Both the position numbers and the translations under genes were made by a program. A DNA stretch of 64,000 nucleotides from the NCBI GenBank assembly GCA_963281255.1, contig OY725506.1, forward strand, positions 2,709,001 to 2,773,000, in the 5' to 3' direction. The DNA is from Aphrocallistes beatrix (taxonomy: Eukaryota; Porifera; Hexactinellida; Sceptrulophora; Aphrocallistidae). The notes beneath the pieces are model-generated. The model did not search any database and was not told the DNA's origin. It worked only from the letters and a program-made list of their open reading frames with translations. Positions 34,548 to 46,435 of this stretch are shown here, piece by piece (the first letter of the stretch is position 1; each line of letters begins with the position of its first letter).

Positions 34548-35084
34548 TACTTGTCTGTAATTTCCACTAAAAAAATAGGTAGGAGGGTATTTTAGAAGTA
34601 GACCACTATACAAAATATAGTCGTCAAACTAAAAATGATAAAAAAATGCCAGTAAAAGCAGGTGTTCATTAGATTAGGGTTTAGTATACTAGGAAAATTG
34701 ATAAAGTGACTGTCATACTTGAATTCTACGTATATGAATCCTTATTGTCAAAATTCTTCAGTACTATCTATCCAATGTATTGTCTAATTCAAATTTTCAA
34801 AAATATGTGTTTTGGATAAACTCAAAATGCCTACTATCAGATAGAATTAAAAGACAGGTGTATAGGGAATTCCAATTCGGTGTTGCAATTGGCATTTGAG
34901 TGAGAATATGCACATACTCTTACATCATTATCGATCATATATATCGAGCAATACAGTTTAAACGGCATTATTACATCATTTGGGTAGCCATTTAAATTTT
35001 ATCAATGATTCAGCTATATACTCATTTAACGATCATCCTTTGCATATAATGAAAGGTGATCGAATAATTTTTGCAATGAGCAGT

Positions 35085-35435
35085 GGGCATACCTAATTTA
35101 CGGGACGGGACCGGTTAAGATGCCTAATTTACGGGACGGGACTAGTCAAGATGCCTAATTTACGGGACGGTACGAGTCAAGATGCCTAATTTACGGGACG
35201 GGACGAGTCAAGATGCCTAATTTACTGGACGGTACGAGTTAAGATGCCTAATTTACGGGACGGGACGGGTTAAGATGCCTAATTTACTGGACGGTACGAG
35301 TTAAGATGCCTAATTTACGGGACGGGACGAGTTAAGATGCCTAATTTACGGGACGGGATGCCGTCCCGCCCCGTCCCGTAAATTAGGCATCTAGATTTTC
35401 CGGGACTGTCCCGTGCCGTAAATTAGGCATGCACA
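35085..35435. mobile_element. hAT-like family Q with an expanded 31-bp tandem array
   Basis: Perfect 8-bp duplication TGAGCAGT at 35077-35084 and 35436-35443. Left arm has about nine units of the 31-mer that begins GATGCCTAATTTACGGGACG; the right arm has one or two inverted units. Confidence 0.8.
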
Positions 35436-35597
35436 TGAGCAGTCCTTATTTACATTTTGTAATATGACTATTTGGAACTGTTTAGACTGGCATGGACGTA
35501 GTAGCTCAACTGATTTGTATTACCATCTTATTCTGTACAAATAACTGGCTAAGTAAGCAGATTCAGTTATTGGATTGTCTATTTAATATTTTCTTAG

Positions 35598-35735
35598 TAC
35601 AGGAGAGTTCGCTTATTAGTAATAACAACCAATTTTCAGGTCCCAAGTGTAGATTTTGCATTGATTATGTTCCCTTATTAGCAACCATTTTGAGAGCAAA
35701 ACCCGAGTTGCTAATAAGCGAGTTCAATAATTGAG
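35598..35735. mobile_element. MITE family C, degraded
   Basis: TTCGCTTATTAG start, GCAACCATTTTGAGAGC middle and GAGTTGCTAATAAGCGA end. Confidence 0.55.
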
Positions 35736-36477
35736 TTTTTCTAAGTTTTTTTCTCTCGAAATACTGTAGTAGAACCTCCATAATCCGATCCTATTTCTTG
35801 ACACAATTAACCTTATACAGTAGAAACTGCAATAATCTGGCATTCTTTTTCGTTTTCAATAGTATCGGATTATACAGGTTCTATAAAATCAGATAAAAAC
35901 TAAATTTCATTAAGATTGAAGATTTGGGACATAATATGTTTAATGGTTGTAGTCGTCTTATTACTATTATTGAGTGCGATAATGATCGTTATGCTTTTAA
36001 GGCTATATTAAGATTTAATATGTTTTATAAAGCTATACTATCGCTTTGTCATTGTAGAAATTTAATACTAATCAATCAATCAGTTTTTCCACTACGGAAA
36101 CATTTTTTTGCTCCAATGTTATTATACTACAGAAATTGAATACTTCATCTTCTCTCAAGTTACAGTGCCATAACTAATTAATATTATGTTTGTGATCTAA
36201 TACAAGTGTTTTTAGTTCTGTTGTTTTTGCGTTTATATCAGAACCTTGAGAAATTACTTATGAACCTCACGTGGATCACTACCATGTGTACTATATCACT
36301 CTTTGTATAATTAGTCTATTTCTACAAAACACCTAAATATGCATGCTGTGATACCCATGTTATAGACATAACTAGAGAATTAAAGTTCAGGTTGGATTGA
36401 ATAGAAATTTCCTTTACAGCACGTGACGTCATATTTCAGAATTAAGCTTGTCAAGAGATCAGGCAAGAGATCAGGCA

Positions 36478-36668
36478 TTTTAATATACTATTTTGGGGGT
36501 TATTGGAGTTATCCTGCCCCTTAATTTTTCAGTTTCCCATTCCCAAAAAAGGAAACCTAGAACTAGAGCCTGATCTCTCTAGGTCTAGGTTTTCTTTTTT
36601 TGGGAATGGGGAACTGAAAAATTAAAGGGCAGGATAACTCCAATAACCCCCAAAATAGTATATTAATT
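36478..36668. repeat. Long near-perfect inverted repeat family X
   Basis: Arms of about 85 bp: AATATACTATTTTGGGGGTT at left pairs with its inverse at right, continuing through ATCCTGCCC and CCCATTCCCAAAAAA. The short centre includes GCCTGATCTCTC. Confidence 0.8.
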
Positions 36669-38189
36669 AAAATAGATTCATCAAGGACAACCATGTATAA
36701 AAATTTTCTCCATAGTTAAATAAATAACCAAAATTCCCTGACCTCACCAGAATTGTCCTAAAAAGAATTAATTGCTTCTAAAATCATTTATAGTTCCCTA
36801 TGCTGATAAGCACCTATTTGCAAAATATTAGTTGAACTGAATGAACTTTTATTGACCTTTTGACAAACCTGGTGGGTAACATCATCTTCTAATTAAAAAC
36901 AACAGTTTATATTCTGCTGGAATGTTACACTATATTAGAGATCTTTGTGTGTACAGGTAGACACAATATTTCACTAATGTGTACCCACGAAAGATCTTAG
37001 ATAAATGTGCACACACATCATAAATTCTGTGTATTAGATTTCAGTATTCGGTCTAAGAACTTTAATACACAGATATTACATGTGTACGTACGTACATCCT
37101 AGCTTTGCTGTCAGGACGAGCACACATAAACTTCTCTAATAAACTGCAACATTTACGTCTAGATTCACTTTAGAGAGGATGTTTTTTGAGCTTATGTCCT
37201 AATTACGTAAAACGAGTTTTAAATGGTATATTAGCCTCTTTTTCGCTTTTTGCTCCGCAACTGTTATCCTGAATAAAATATGGGTTGAAACGAAAACTCC
37301 CCTATCAGTTCCATAAAGCAATATTTCAGCTTACTGTGCCATTATATACGTGTAGACATCTAAATTCTGCAACTAATGCAATTCATGCTAATAATTTGTC
37401 ATACTAGCATGACTATTGAAGACTAAAACCAACTTCAAGATTTCTGTAAAAAGGTTGCCTTCGCCTAAGTCATGTAATTTTAATAATCGTACGATGATGT
37501 AGTTATTTGCAGATAACTTCAGGAACCCCTTATGGGTCTACAACAACAATATCAAGTGTCTACTGGATCTGAATATTGTATTATGGTTAATGGGAGGAAA
37601 TTCATTGATTGTAGAAAAATTGCTTTTGGGACTTCATGATCAGAAAATATTGGAGCAATTGTATTAAAAGTCTACGAATGTCATTTTTTCAACTTCAGTC
37701 ATTACTAATTAGTGGAATAATGTAGTGTCGTATAATCATTTTTCTAATGAGATTTCTCATTAAGACACACCTTGGTTACCAATACGCTATAATAGAATGA
37801 CCATGCAGCATTTTGCCCTGTAAACATATTGACCATTAATTACATATGTTTTGGCTAAGTTGTTTTGTTTTGTGAAAATTTCCTGAGTCACAATCATCAA
37901 ACAAGCTACATACGTATTATTGTGTTAAGTCATGAACTATTGATAATTGTGTATATACTCCGTTTAAACGCGGTTTTAACACAATTATTATTAATATATA
38001 CAGTTTCACATCAGTTTTCCAATCTTGTTTTGGCTACTGAAATGTTCTCATGCGTTATCCGAAGTAATTTTATAAATATAGATATTGATTATAGCGAATA
38101 CGTGCTAAAAACATCCATAAAGTTTGCATTCCTTTTATAGATTTCTCTATTATGGCCTCCAGCAAAATTGCATAGAATAATTCAACATA

Positions 38190-38809
38190 CACTGCCTGGC
38201 CAAAAGTATTGGAACACCATATTGCTATGCATCATAAATACAGTCGACTCCGCTTAATAGGGTCACATCGGTCAGAGGACATTTTGCCCCGATTAAGCGG
38301 AGAACCCTATTAACCGAAAATATTTCGTATTAGCTTCTATATGTGAGAGCTATTCCGGTTCTGCCAAAAGTGGCCCGATTAAACAGTGACCCTATTAAGC
38401 GGAGTCAACTGTAATATTAAATTGGGTCTCTCCATTGAGACCAATTCCTTAAGCTCACGACAGCTACTGAAAATCAGACATCAAATTCGAAATCTACACA
38501 CTCGAGTTACTCAGTTTAGAAGTTTTATATTCATCAATTATGCCTAAAGGGAATTAATATCGCTTGTACCACCTTGATCCACTTGTTCCCATAATATATA
38601 ATGGTGGCAAGTGGCACAAGGTGATACAGGTACTAGTGATTGCGCTTTGGAAAAGGTTATCTATAGGAACCTTCTAGATTGATTTATTCGAGTGTGTATA
38701 TTTCGAAATTGATGTTTGGCGGTTTTAATTAGTTGGTGTCCATAGATAGACCCATTTTAGTATTACTTATGATGCAAAATGGTGTTCCAATACTTTTGGC
38801 CAGGCAGTG
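38190..38809. mobile_element. Tc1/mariner-type element (non-autonomous) with MITE A nested
   Basis: TA-flanked ends CACTGCCTGGCCAAAAGTAT and its inverse are typical of Tc1-like elements. A MITE A lies at 38241-38411 (TA-flanked). No transposase frame. Confidence 0.8.
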
Positions 38810-38811
38810 TA

Positions 38812-38935
38812 CACGATGCAACAAAGGTGCATGCAATCATTTTTGATACACAAATGTTGCACCAAAATAGAACATTCTATTTCAATGCTATATGTTGCAT
38901 GCAACTTTGTTGTGTATGGGGGCCTTAATTAACAG
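38812..38935. repeat. Inverted repeat (ACGATGCAACAAAGG arms)
   Basis: Left ATGCAACAAAGGTGCATGC pairs with right GCATGCAACTTTGTTG. A related piece is at 23185-23235. Confidence 0.6.
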
Positions 38936-39834
38936 AATGTGGTTCCTTCATGAAAGTTTCTTATAAATATTACAGGGATTTTGCGAACTCATTTCCGGTT
39001 TCACTCTGGGCGGGGAAGCCATTAAGATGTGGAGTTACTATAAATAGAAAATCTGAGATATACAAAATTAAATTACAGTCTAACTACATCGAATCTGGGA
39101 AAATATGTTTGAAGACACAAAGTGGTTCAATTCTATCACGAGGTGTAAAATCAAAAATCGTAAATTAACTTTTTAGCCCGGACTTATTCTGCATAAATAT
39201 GGTTTTCCTGAAAAATCAGTTATGAAGGGGGAGATATATATATTCTTAGGCAAATTTTCAGAATTGGTCACTCTACGAAGTTTAGTCAGCAAACCAAAAA
39301 GTTGCCTCATTGAAACGTATGCCAACACAATATGACTATTTAATATGTAATCTTGCAATGGGTGGGTTCTATCTTTTCCCTATGTATAACAAATTAAGAA
39401 CAGATTGCGTATGCTTTTTTACTATCACTTATACTCAAATTCTAACCATTTGCATAATTTAAGTTCATTAATAACCGATGTTTTTTCTGAGAAAAAAATA
39501 TTAAACCACTATTTTATCGTCTACGTTGTTTCTATATACTAATTTTCAGTATTAGTTGTTATTCCATAGAATATGGTACTAAAGTTATATCTGGCTAATC
39601 ATTGTGAATCAGGCATATGCAAGTACATTAATTAAATTAATACAGAATTAAGCAATCATATGCCTGACAAACAACGACTATGTATTTTGTATTAGTTTAC
39701 AGAAAAATGTAATTAAGTTGATCCCTTTGAAGAAATAATTAATCAAAACTCGGTATTAAAAGTGGTTTTAAATGTCATTCGATCTGTTGCAGTGTTCAGG
39801 CATAGTATAAATATGACACTCCGTTCAAACTATG

Positions 39835-39835
39835 A

Positions 39836-39884
<49 letters not shown>
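39835..39884. repeat. (TA)n microsatellite
   Basis: Uninterrupted run of about 20 TA dinucleotides after ATATATACA. Confidence 0.9.
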
Positions 39885-39886
<2 letters not shown>

Positions 39887-40225
39887 TTTGGAACAGTTTT
39901 GTTAAATGTAAGTATTTTTCTCTGACCAAATGTATAGCCTATATTTAGAAGTTTAATAGAGAAGGACGGCCCATGATAATCTCACGTCAAAGATTTTGTA
40001 ACATAAACCAACTGACTCAGTTTTGAGTTACGCAATAATGATGATTTATTCAGAAATCTAAACGAGAAGAGCGTATTCATGCAAGTTTATAAACCAGGTG
40101 TTCTATCCTGCAATTTTAAAAGTTTTACGCACCTGTAATTTCATCTGGAGTTATACAATGTAGCATAATGCAAATTTAATTACAGCAATTACAGGTGCCT
40201 ACACTTGTTCTCAGATTGCCTATCA

Positions 40226-40235
40226 TATATAAATA
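40226..40235 (+). promoter_or_regulatory. Possible TATA box of the ZC3H10-like gene
   Basis: TATATAAATA 63 nt before the start codon at 40298, compatible with a 5' leader of about 30-40 nt. Based on position and sequence only. Confidence 0.35.
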
Positions 40236-40297
40236 CACGCTCTTAACTGGTTTTATATAATACATATATTCTCTAGACAATATTATAATCATTCAGA

Positions 40298-43200
40298 ATG
40301 ACCAGCCTCAGTCAAATGGGACCTCAAGATTACATGCATTTTGATATGATGGGCAACATGACGAAGCAATATCCATATTATTTCGATAATCGGATGAAGT
40401 CTGTGATGGATCCACAGGCACAATATGCTATGGATCTCATTGGTCTTAATGATCAACAATCTCTTCCAGATATGAAACAAGAATACTGCAGGTGAGACTA
40501 CTTTACATGGATGGATGGGGTTATTTTCAATTTTAAAAATACATAGGCCTAATCATATTGGCTTTTTTTCGAAAACAATTTATAAAATTCTAGTTTAACA
40601 GTACATATTCATGCTCTGCCGAAATCATATTGCAAAAGTACATCTATAAATGTCCATATTGCACAATTGTAAATTGTACCTTTGCCTGTCGTGTTGCCAA
40701 GGTGTCATATATAATTATGTTGAGTCCTACATATAGTATACGTAAGTCCTATAGTGATAGTTAATTCGAATTATCTGACATGTTTGGTTATGGTTTTCAA
40801 TGTATTCTTAAATATCCTAGAGTGGGTTCGTCAGAAGCAAGTCACCCTCTAATATTTGCTTCCTAATAGACTAAACCCACTGTATTTCGTTTATGAATGA
40901 ATTAGAATCCTACTATTATGTTCAATTCATTACATGTGAATTAAACATAATAGTAGGATTCTACTAATTATTTTGTACGTAGATATGGTCTGGATGAGCA
41001 TTATGTTTTTGTAACTGATCTATGAACCATATCAGATTCATAGTTCATTATAATTAAATTATTTATATTACTTCCTGAAACTTGAGATATGGATAGGAAC
41101 TATAGTCTATAGTCTAGTGGCAACAATATTATAATGCCTGTCTACCTATGTATCAGATAATAATGGATTGTATGTGATTTGAACATATCAAAATATTTTA
41201 AATCTGAATACAATCGCTCTACCTATATTGATAGCCATATATGCTACATTATTTAATGCCCTGACCATATTCTAATATTATCATTCAAAGTATAGAGTAT
41301 TTTGAGTGGTAATATCAATGTAAAGGAATTTTGAACATTGACCATATCAAAAATTCCTCTATATATTCACAATCCTATCCTTATATAGTTGACCCTAGGA
41401 ATTATTTAATAGAGAAAAATGACTTTGATATTTCAAAATACTATATATGGTACTAGTCATAGGAATCTAAATTAAACCTCATTTTTGAAGTTTGTTTGAA
41501 CCGACTATTATAATAATCCAGATATTGATTATTAAAAATTCCATTCCCTTTTACATAAAAAACAGGACTTTAGCGAATTTGATGGAAAATAACAAGATAT
41601 CATATTCCCTCAAAACAACTTTATATACGTATATCCTCAATCAATTTTATGTTATTAATAAACACTGCATTTTAGAATGCTATCATTCTGCATAGCGATG
41701 TACCTTCACAAGATCATGTCTCTTCCCTTTTAAATACGTTGAAGCATGCATACACGCCCTAATTCAATGGGCATAATGTTTTTCCATGGTAAAAGCAAGA
41801 TTTATCATTTTCTGATTGTAGTCATAATAGCTGAATTGTGGTCAACTATTATTTGTGTTCTAATGATTCTGTGTAAACTATGCTAAAATATACTTATTTA
41901 ATACTACCTGGTTTCACGTTGAATTTTTGCAATGGACAAATTATGGCATTATATGCAAACTTCCTCGGTGGTTAGAATTTTTGTCCTTTAGGCTACATTA
42001 ACATGATTTGATCCGGAACGGTCAGCTAGTTTAATGGTATGAATGGTAAACGGACATTTCGTCGCATGGACATTTTGTCTCATGGACATTTCGTCGCACG
42101 GACATTTCGTCGCATGGACATTTCGTCGCATGGACATTTCGTCACACGGACATTTCGTCGCATGGACATTTCGTCGCACGGACATTTCGTCGCGGACATT
42201 TCGTCGCATGGACATTTTGTCTCCTGAACATAAGTCACCGGATAATGAGTAGCGTCCCTGGAATTTTATTCCCCGAAAAATTCGTCTCATTAGAGACTAA
42301 AATAAACGGGTACTAATATGGAAATTGAGGCTTTTGGATTGGAGTATATTTGAAAAAAAGAGTGAAAATGAGGGCTTTTTATTGAGCAATAAGTAGGTGC
42401 AAATTGGGCATTTGGGGACAAAATTCCGCGTGACGAAATGTTCGTGCGACGAAGTGTCCGCCATTCAGTGTAATATTTTATGGATTCGTCCTCAAGACCA
42501 TAAAATATTTTCCTTGAAACTTAGCTGACCGTTTTCGGGTAAAACTCATCATATTTTTGAATAGAAAATGACTCGATGTGATTTAATATAATCGAGTACT
42601 CTACTCGCGTTTACTTAAAATCAGATTAATAATCCCTTAGAGTGATATCAACAAATTTTACTATATCTCTAATTAATAGCTTTTACCATATGTTTGGATT
42701 ACTCAATCGTTGATTAAACATTTTTTCGCTAAATATGCACGATAGAATGCCATTCTCCCTTTCATAAGGATTCCGATGTTGAATTTGGCAACTAAAATTA
42801 GCCACCACGTGAATTGATACCTCAACTCACGCAATCAGTTGTAGGACATTCTGGCTCAATATTGCATTGTCGATTTGTGAGATATATTTTCACGTTGTTA
42901 GTTATTTATTGCGAGAAAGAAAACTTAGACAATTCATGTCTAAGTGGTCTATTGCGTGCTTGGCACACATTTGTAAATTTTTCGTCGAATGTAGACACAT
43001 CAAATTCAGATCTTCTAAATTATTAATAGAATAATTAATAATTTATTCATTGAGACCCAATACATTGAACAGTATTTATATCTTATGAATGAAGATTTGA
43101 ATTGGATTTTTTTGTAGTTAGCGATGAGTCATTCAATTTTCTATTGAGCTAATCTTCACGAGTGTCCCGCTTTTACATAAAATTTCCCTATTACAGTCAG

Positions 43201-44808
43201 GGTCGCTTATTGTGAACCACCAGGGGACCAAAAAATATATTCATAATAGAGATACTTCATATTAAGCGAACTTGGTTCAATACAAATCCTATCTAAAAAT
43301 GAAATTTGGACCAGGAGGTTAGTTCATAATAAACGAAAGTTCATTTAAGCGGGTTCATAAAAAATGCTAACTCACTTTGGTGACTTCATCATTACTATCC
43401 TCAGAGAAAACCTTAACCGTTATCTGTCGAATGAATATCATATCTTGATATACTAAAGGATTCTCACATCTGGTTACTACCATATTGCATAGAAGTGATA
43501 AGGCTGCATTTGATTGATATTCGTATGTTTATAATTCTCGCGATTTCGCTATTCCTGATAAGATATCTGTTTATAAACATGCGACTGTTACTGTATGTAT
43601 TCACATACATGATATTTCGCGGAATTTGTATCAGTAGAATTTAATTTGGCACACATTTAGATATGAACAAGTGTTGGATAATGTGAGAAATCCGAATTGT
43701 GGACTGGAGGAATATTCAGGGTATTTATTCTGTTTACAACTTCAAGCGCCCCCTCCCCACCTTTTTCGGCCTATGACCCCTGTTAATAATAGGTATTTTT
43801 CTAAAGAGGATATAGCTCCTCGCTCTATATATGAATCCATTAAAAGGTCAAAATATATTTTAAAGATAATATCTTATCAATTAAAAAACGTGGAAAATCT
43901 TTCCTTAGAAACCAACACTTTTTATAACTCAATTCCATAGGGACTACCAACGTGGAAAGTGCATGCGCGGCCCCAAATGCAAGTACAGGCACGCTGACAA
44001 TGTTGAAATAAACCCTCGAGAACCTCCAAATTCCAAAGTTATATTCTGTCGGAACTACCAACGGGGCAAGTGCAACCTTCCCAATTGTAAATACCTTCAT
44101 CTATCACGTGCGGACGAAGAATTCTACTTCCAAACTGGTGCATTGCCTTCCCATGACAACAACTATAATACACCGTTCATCCATAACTTTCAGACACAAT
44201 CGAATGGTACTGAGCAAACCTCAACACTTGCCTCGCTCGCTGCTAAGCCATTTCAACCCAGCAATCCCCTGCCACCGTTAAATGGTACTTCGCAGTCGAC
44301 TCCTCTGGATAACCTGTCTTCCATTCCGATCCCAAATGAACAGCCGCTTCAGGATTCACTTTTCAAGCAATCTTCTCCGAAATCCGATTCCCCTTTTTCT
44401 CCACCTAGTGAATCGTCGCTTCCTGAGAAATCAAAGACCCCCCCACAGAAAAGTCTGAGTCATTCCTCACAATCGATTAGCGAATATATTGGCGGGAAAT
44501 CGGACACAACTCGTACAAGGAGATGGTCGATCGATAACACGGATCAGCCAGATGAAATGACACCGCATAAACTGAGCCCATTGAGTTTAACACCTCGCGA
44601 TGAAGCTTTTAAGAACCCGGAAGTTGATCTGATGAAGATAAAACTTCACCAGATGGAAGAAAAAGTGAAATCGCTTGAGTTTTATAATGATATTTTACGT
44701 GAGCAAAATATGCAGTTGAAACAACAGGTGAAGAGGTATGAAAATCCCTTCTCACCGATTTATAAGCCGATTATCCAAGAGGATAATGACGTAAGCATCA
44801 GCAATTGA
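40298..44808 (+). CDS. ZC3H10: ZC3H10-like CCCH zinc-finger RNA-binding protein
   Basis: Exon 1 is 40298-40491 and exon 2 is 43943-44808 (3.45 kb intron, AG|GTGAGA to CCATAG|GGACTAC), giving 352 residues. The splice junction rebuilds zinc finger 1: CRDYQRGKCMRGPKCKYRH, pattern C-x7-C-x5-C-x3-H. Finger 2 is CRNYQRGKCNLPNCKYLH, C-x7-C-x4-C-x3-H. These spacings equal fingers 1 and 2 of ZC3H10, and EEFYFQTGALP matches the conserved follow-on. The third finger of vertebrate ZC3H10 is not seen. A Ser/Pro-rich middle is followed by a short coiled coil (VKSLEFYNDILREQNMQLKQ). The N-terminal 60 residues are Met/Tyr-rich without known homology. Muscleblind-type proteins are a less likely alternative because their first-finger spacing differs. 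Family role: RNA binding and miRNA/mRNA control. Confidence 0.78.
42035..42475. mobile_element. Foldback element family W with a 16-bp tandem array, in the ZC3H10-like intron
   Basis: About eleven units of ACATTTCGTCGCATGG at 42050-42215; inverse units GACGAAATG and GCGACGAAGTGTCC at 42430-42470. The core matches 33425-33540. Confidence 0.8.
43193..43362. mobile_element. MITE family B (copy 4) inside a family G fragment
   Basis: CAGTCAGGGTCGCTTATTGT start. The right tip is decayed. The preceding 43135-43190 is family G, as at 20464-20660, and joins at the same position relative to G. Confidence 0.7.
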
Positions 44809-45109
44809 GGATTCCCTTAGTTTGCTTTAAAGATATATTATAATCGCCGCAAAATGACTGCCATGAATTGCGTGCCTGATCCCTTTGCACAAATATGCGC
44901 AAATATTAATGTCCCAAAAGCTTTGTTTTGTTTGTTTTTTAGAACACATGCATCCACCGCCTTTGCCCAAATATTGCCCTCTATCTGTTGCTATTGTTGT
45001 TGTTGTTGTTTTTTTTTATGTCTTATAGCTCTACATGTTGTTTCTATACTGTTGTAGGTACACTCTTTTGTTGTTGAGAACTTAATATTTGCACATATGC
45101 AGTACTGCT

Positions 45110-45115
45110 ATTAAA
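45110..45115 (+). terminator. Candidate polyadenylation signal of the ZC3H10-like gene
   Basis: ATTAAA about 300 nt after the stop codon. No AATAAA is nearer. Confidence 0.3.
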
Positions 45116-45198
45116 TACAAAATGGTCAATGATCAGTATTTACCTATTCAGGGCTTAATTGAGTGAGATTTTAGTGTTGATCCTATTAGTATATTAGA

Positions 45199-45750
45199 CA
45201 GGGGTTTATCTAGGTGATCGGTCGGCACTTATAGGTGTCAGTCTGGTATCGTCCGAGGAGCCAAGGTGCTTGCAGTGCAGGGTTGGGTTCAAGTACAATT
45301 GTACTTAAGTACTTCTGTACTTAAGTACATTTTTTGAGTACTTGTACTTGTACTTAAGTACTTTCGCCATTTTTTTGTTGTACTTGTAATTGTACTTAAG
45401 TACTTTCTTGTTGTTTGTGTTAGTGTCCCGTACTACTTCAACATTCAATTAAATAAATGTGTGTAATATTATTTAAACCATTTTGCACTATTAGTACAAG
45501 AGATTTATCATGAGAGCTTGGAAAGTACTTGTACTTGTACTTAAGTACTTTCGCCATTTTTTCGTTGTACTTGTACTTGTACTTAAGTACTTACAGAAGT
45601 ACTTGAACCCAACCCTGTTGCAGTGTGATTCGATTTTGGTCCCGGGTTGCTATCACCCCTGGAATTACAAGATAAACCACTGTTTGGGTGCCATATAACT
45701 TTTATCACCTCCAAAAAGGTGCCGGATTGGAAATCCTAGATAAACCCTTT
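45199..45750. mobile_element. hAT-like family J (copy 2) carrying hAT-like element K
   Basis: J: tips CAGGGGTTTATCTAGG and its inverse, perfect 8-bp duplication ATATTAGA at 45191-45198 and 45751-45758. K: 45278-45617, tips CAGGGTTGGGTTCAAGTAC and inverse, perfect 8-bp duplication TTGCAGTG at 45270-45277 and 45618-45625. The K interior is built of GTACTTAAGTACTT units. Confidence 0.88.
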
Positions 45751-45786
45751 ATATTAGATGCCCGATATTAAAGTATGACATTTGAG

Positions 45787-45917
45787 ACTATATTTTGATC
45801 AGAAATCCAATCTATAACTTTGATCATAAATGTGGAATTTGTATTAATTAGTATTGAAATTCCACACTTCTGATCAAGATTCTACATATTTGCTGATCCA
45901 AATATACAGTCTCTGAC
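45787..45917. mobile_element. Family AA element, uninterrupted copy
   Basis: GAGACTATATTTTGATCAG at left; CAAATATACAGTCTC at right; several TGATCA palindromes inside. Confidence 0.65.
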
Positions 45918-46031
45918 ATTTGGCTACATGGTGTAGATTTACACCTGGGGTAACGGTTGTTCATATTTTCACACCTTCCCTTTATATGTATCAAAATATG
46001 CATACATGTGGGAATACTACGTATAGTACTA

Positions 46032-46311
46032 CAGTCAGGGTCGCTTAATATGGACATTCGTTTATTATGAACTAACCTCTTGGTCCCAATTTCATGTTTT
46101 AGATAGGATTTGTATTGAATCAAGTTCGCTTAATATGAAGTATCTCTATTATGAACAGATTTTTTGGTCCCCTGGTGTTTCACAATAAGCGACCCTGACT
46201 GTACTTCATATTAAGCGAACTTAATTCAATACAAATCCTATCAAAAACTGAAATTGGGACCAGAAGGTTAGTTCATAATAAACGAATGTTCATAATAAGC
46301 GACCCTGGCTG
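46032..46311. mobile_element. MITE family B dimer (copy 5)
   Basis: Two head-to-head units with an internal GCGACCCTGACTGTAC junction near 46195-46205; outer tips at 46032 and 46311. Confidence 0.8.
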
Positions 46312-46435
46312 TACTTAGAAATTCTAAGAGATGGGTATGTTGTTATTGTAATAGGATCTACACTAAAATCTAAATATTCTCATACTACCAATCTATAAAC
46401 TTGTTAATATTATATAAACAAACTAGCACTAAATC

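Larger units (their letters stand above)
27278..40297. other. Gene-poor 13-kb region
   Basis: No coding exon can be supported. Elements are listed separately. 29430-30180, 31322-33320 and 36670-38187 contain nothing recognisable; 38936-40220 holds one (TA)n tract. Short frames here lack homology, signals or splice support. Confidence 0.55.

Noticed and set aside
34133-34567. 144-codon minus-strand frame
   Set aside because: About 40% of it is MITE D sequence; no signals or homology.
35085-35435. CRISPR-like 31-bp repeats
   Set aside because: No unique spacers; perfect 8-bp target duplication and inverted end identify a transposon.
42039-42290. CRISPR-like or protein-coding 16-bp array
   Set aside because: Units are directly adjacent without spacers and the array is one end of a foldback transposon; the frames are repeat translations.
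43671-43940. Open frame just before exon 2 of the ZC3H10-like gene
   Set aside because: It ends with a stop at the acceptor, is in a different frame from the zinc fingers and has no recognisable domain.
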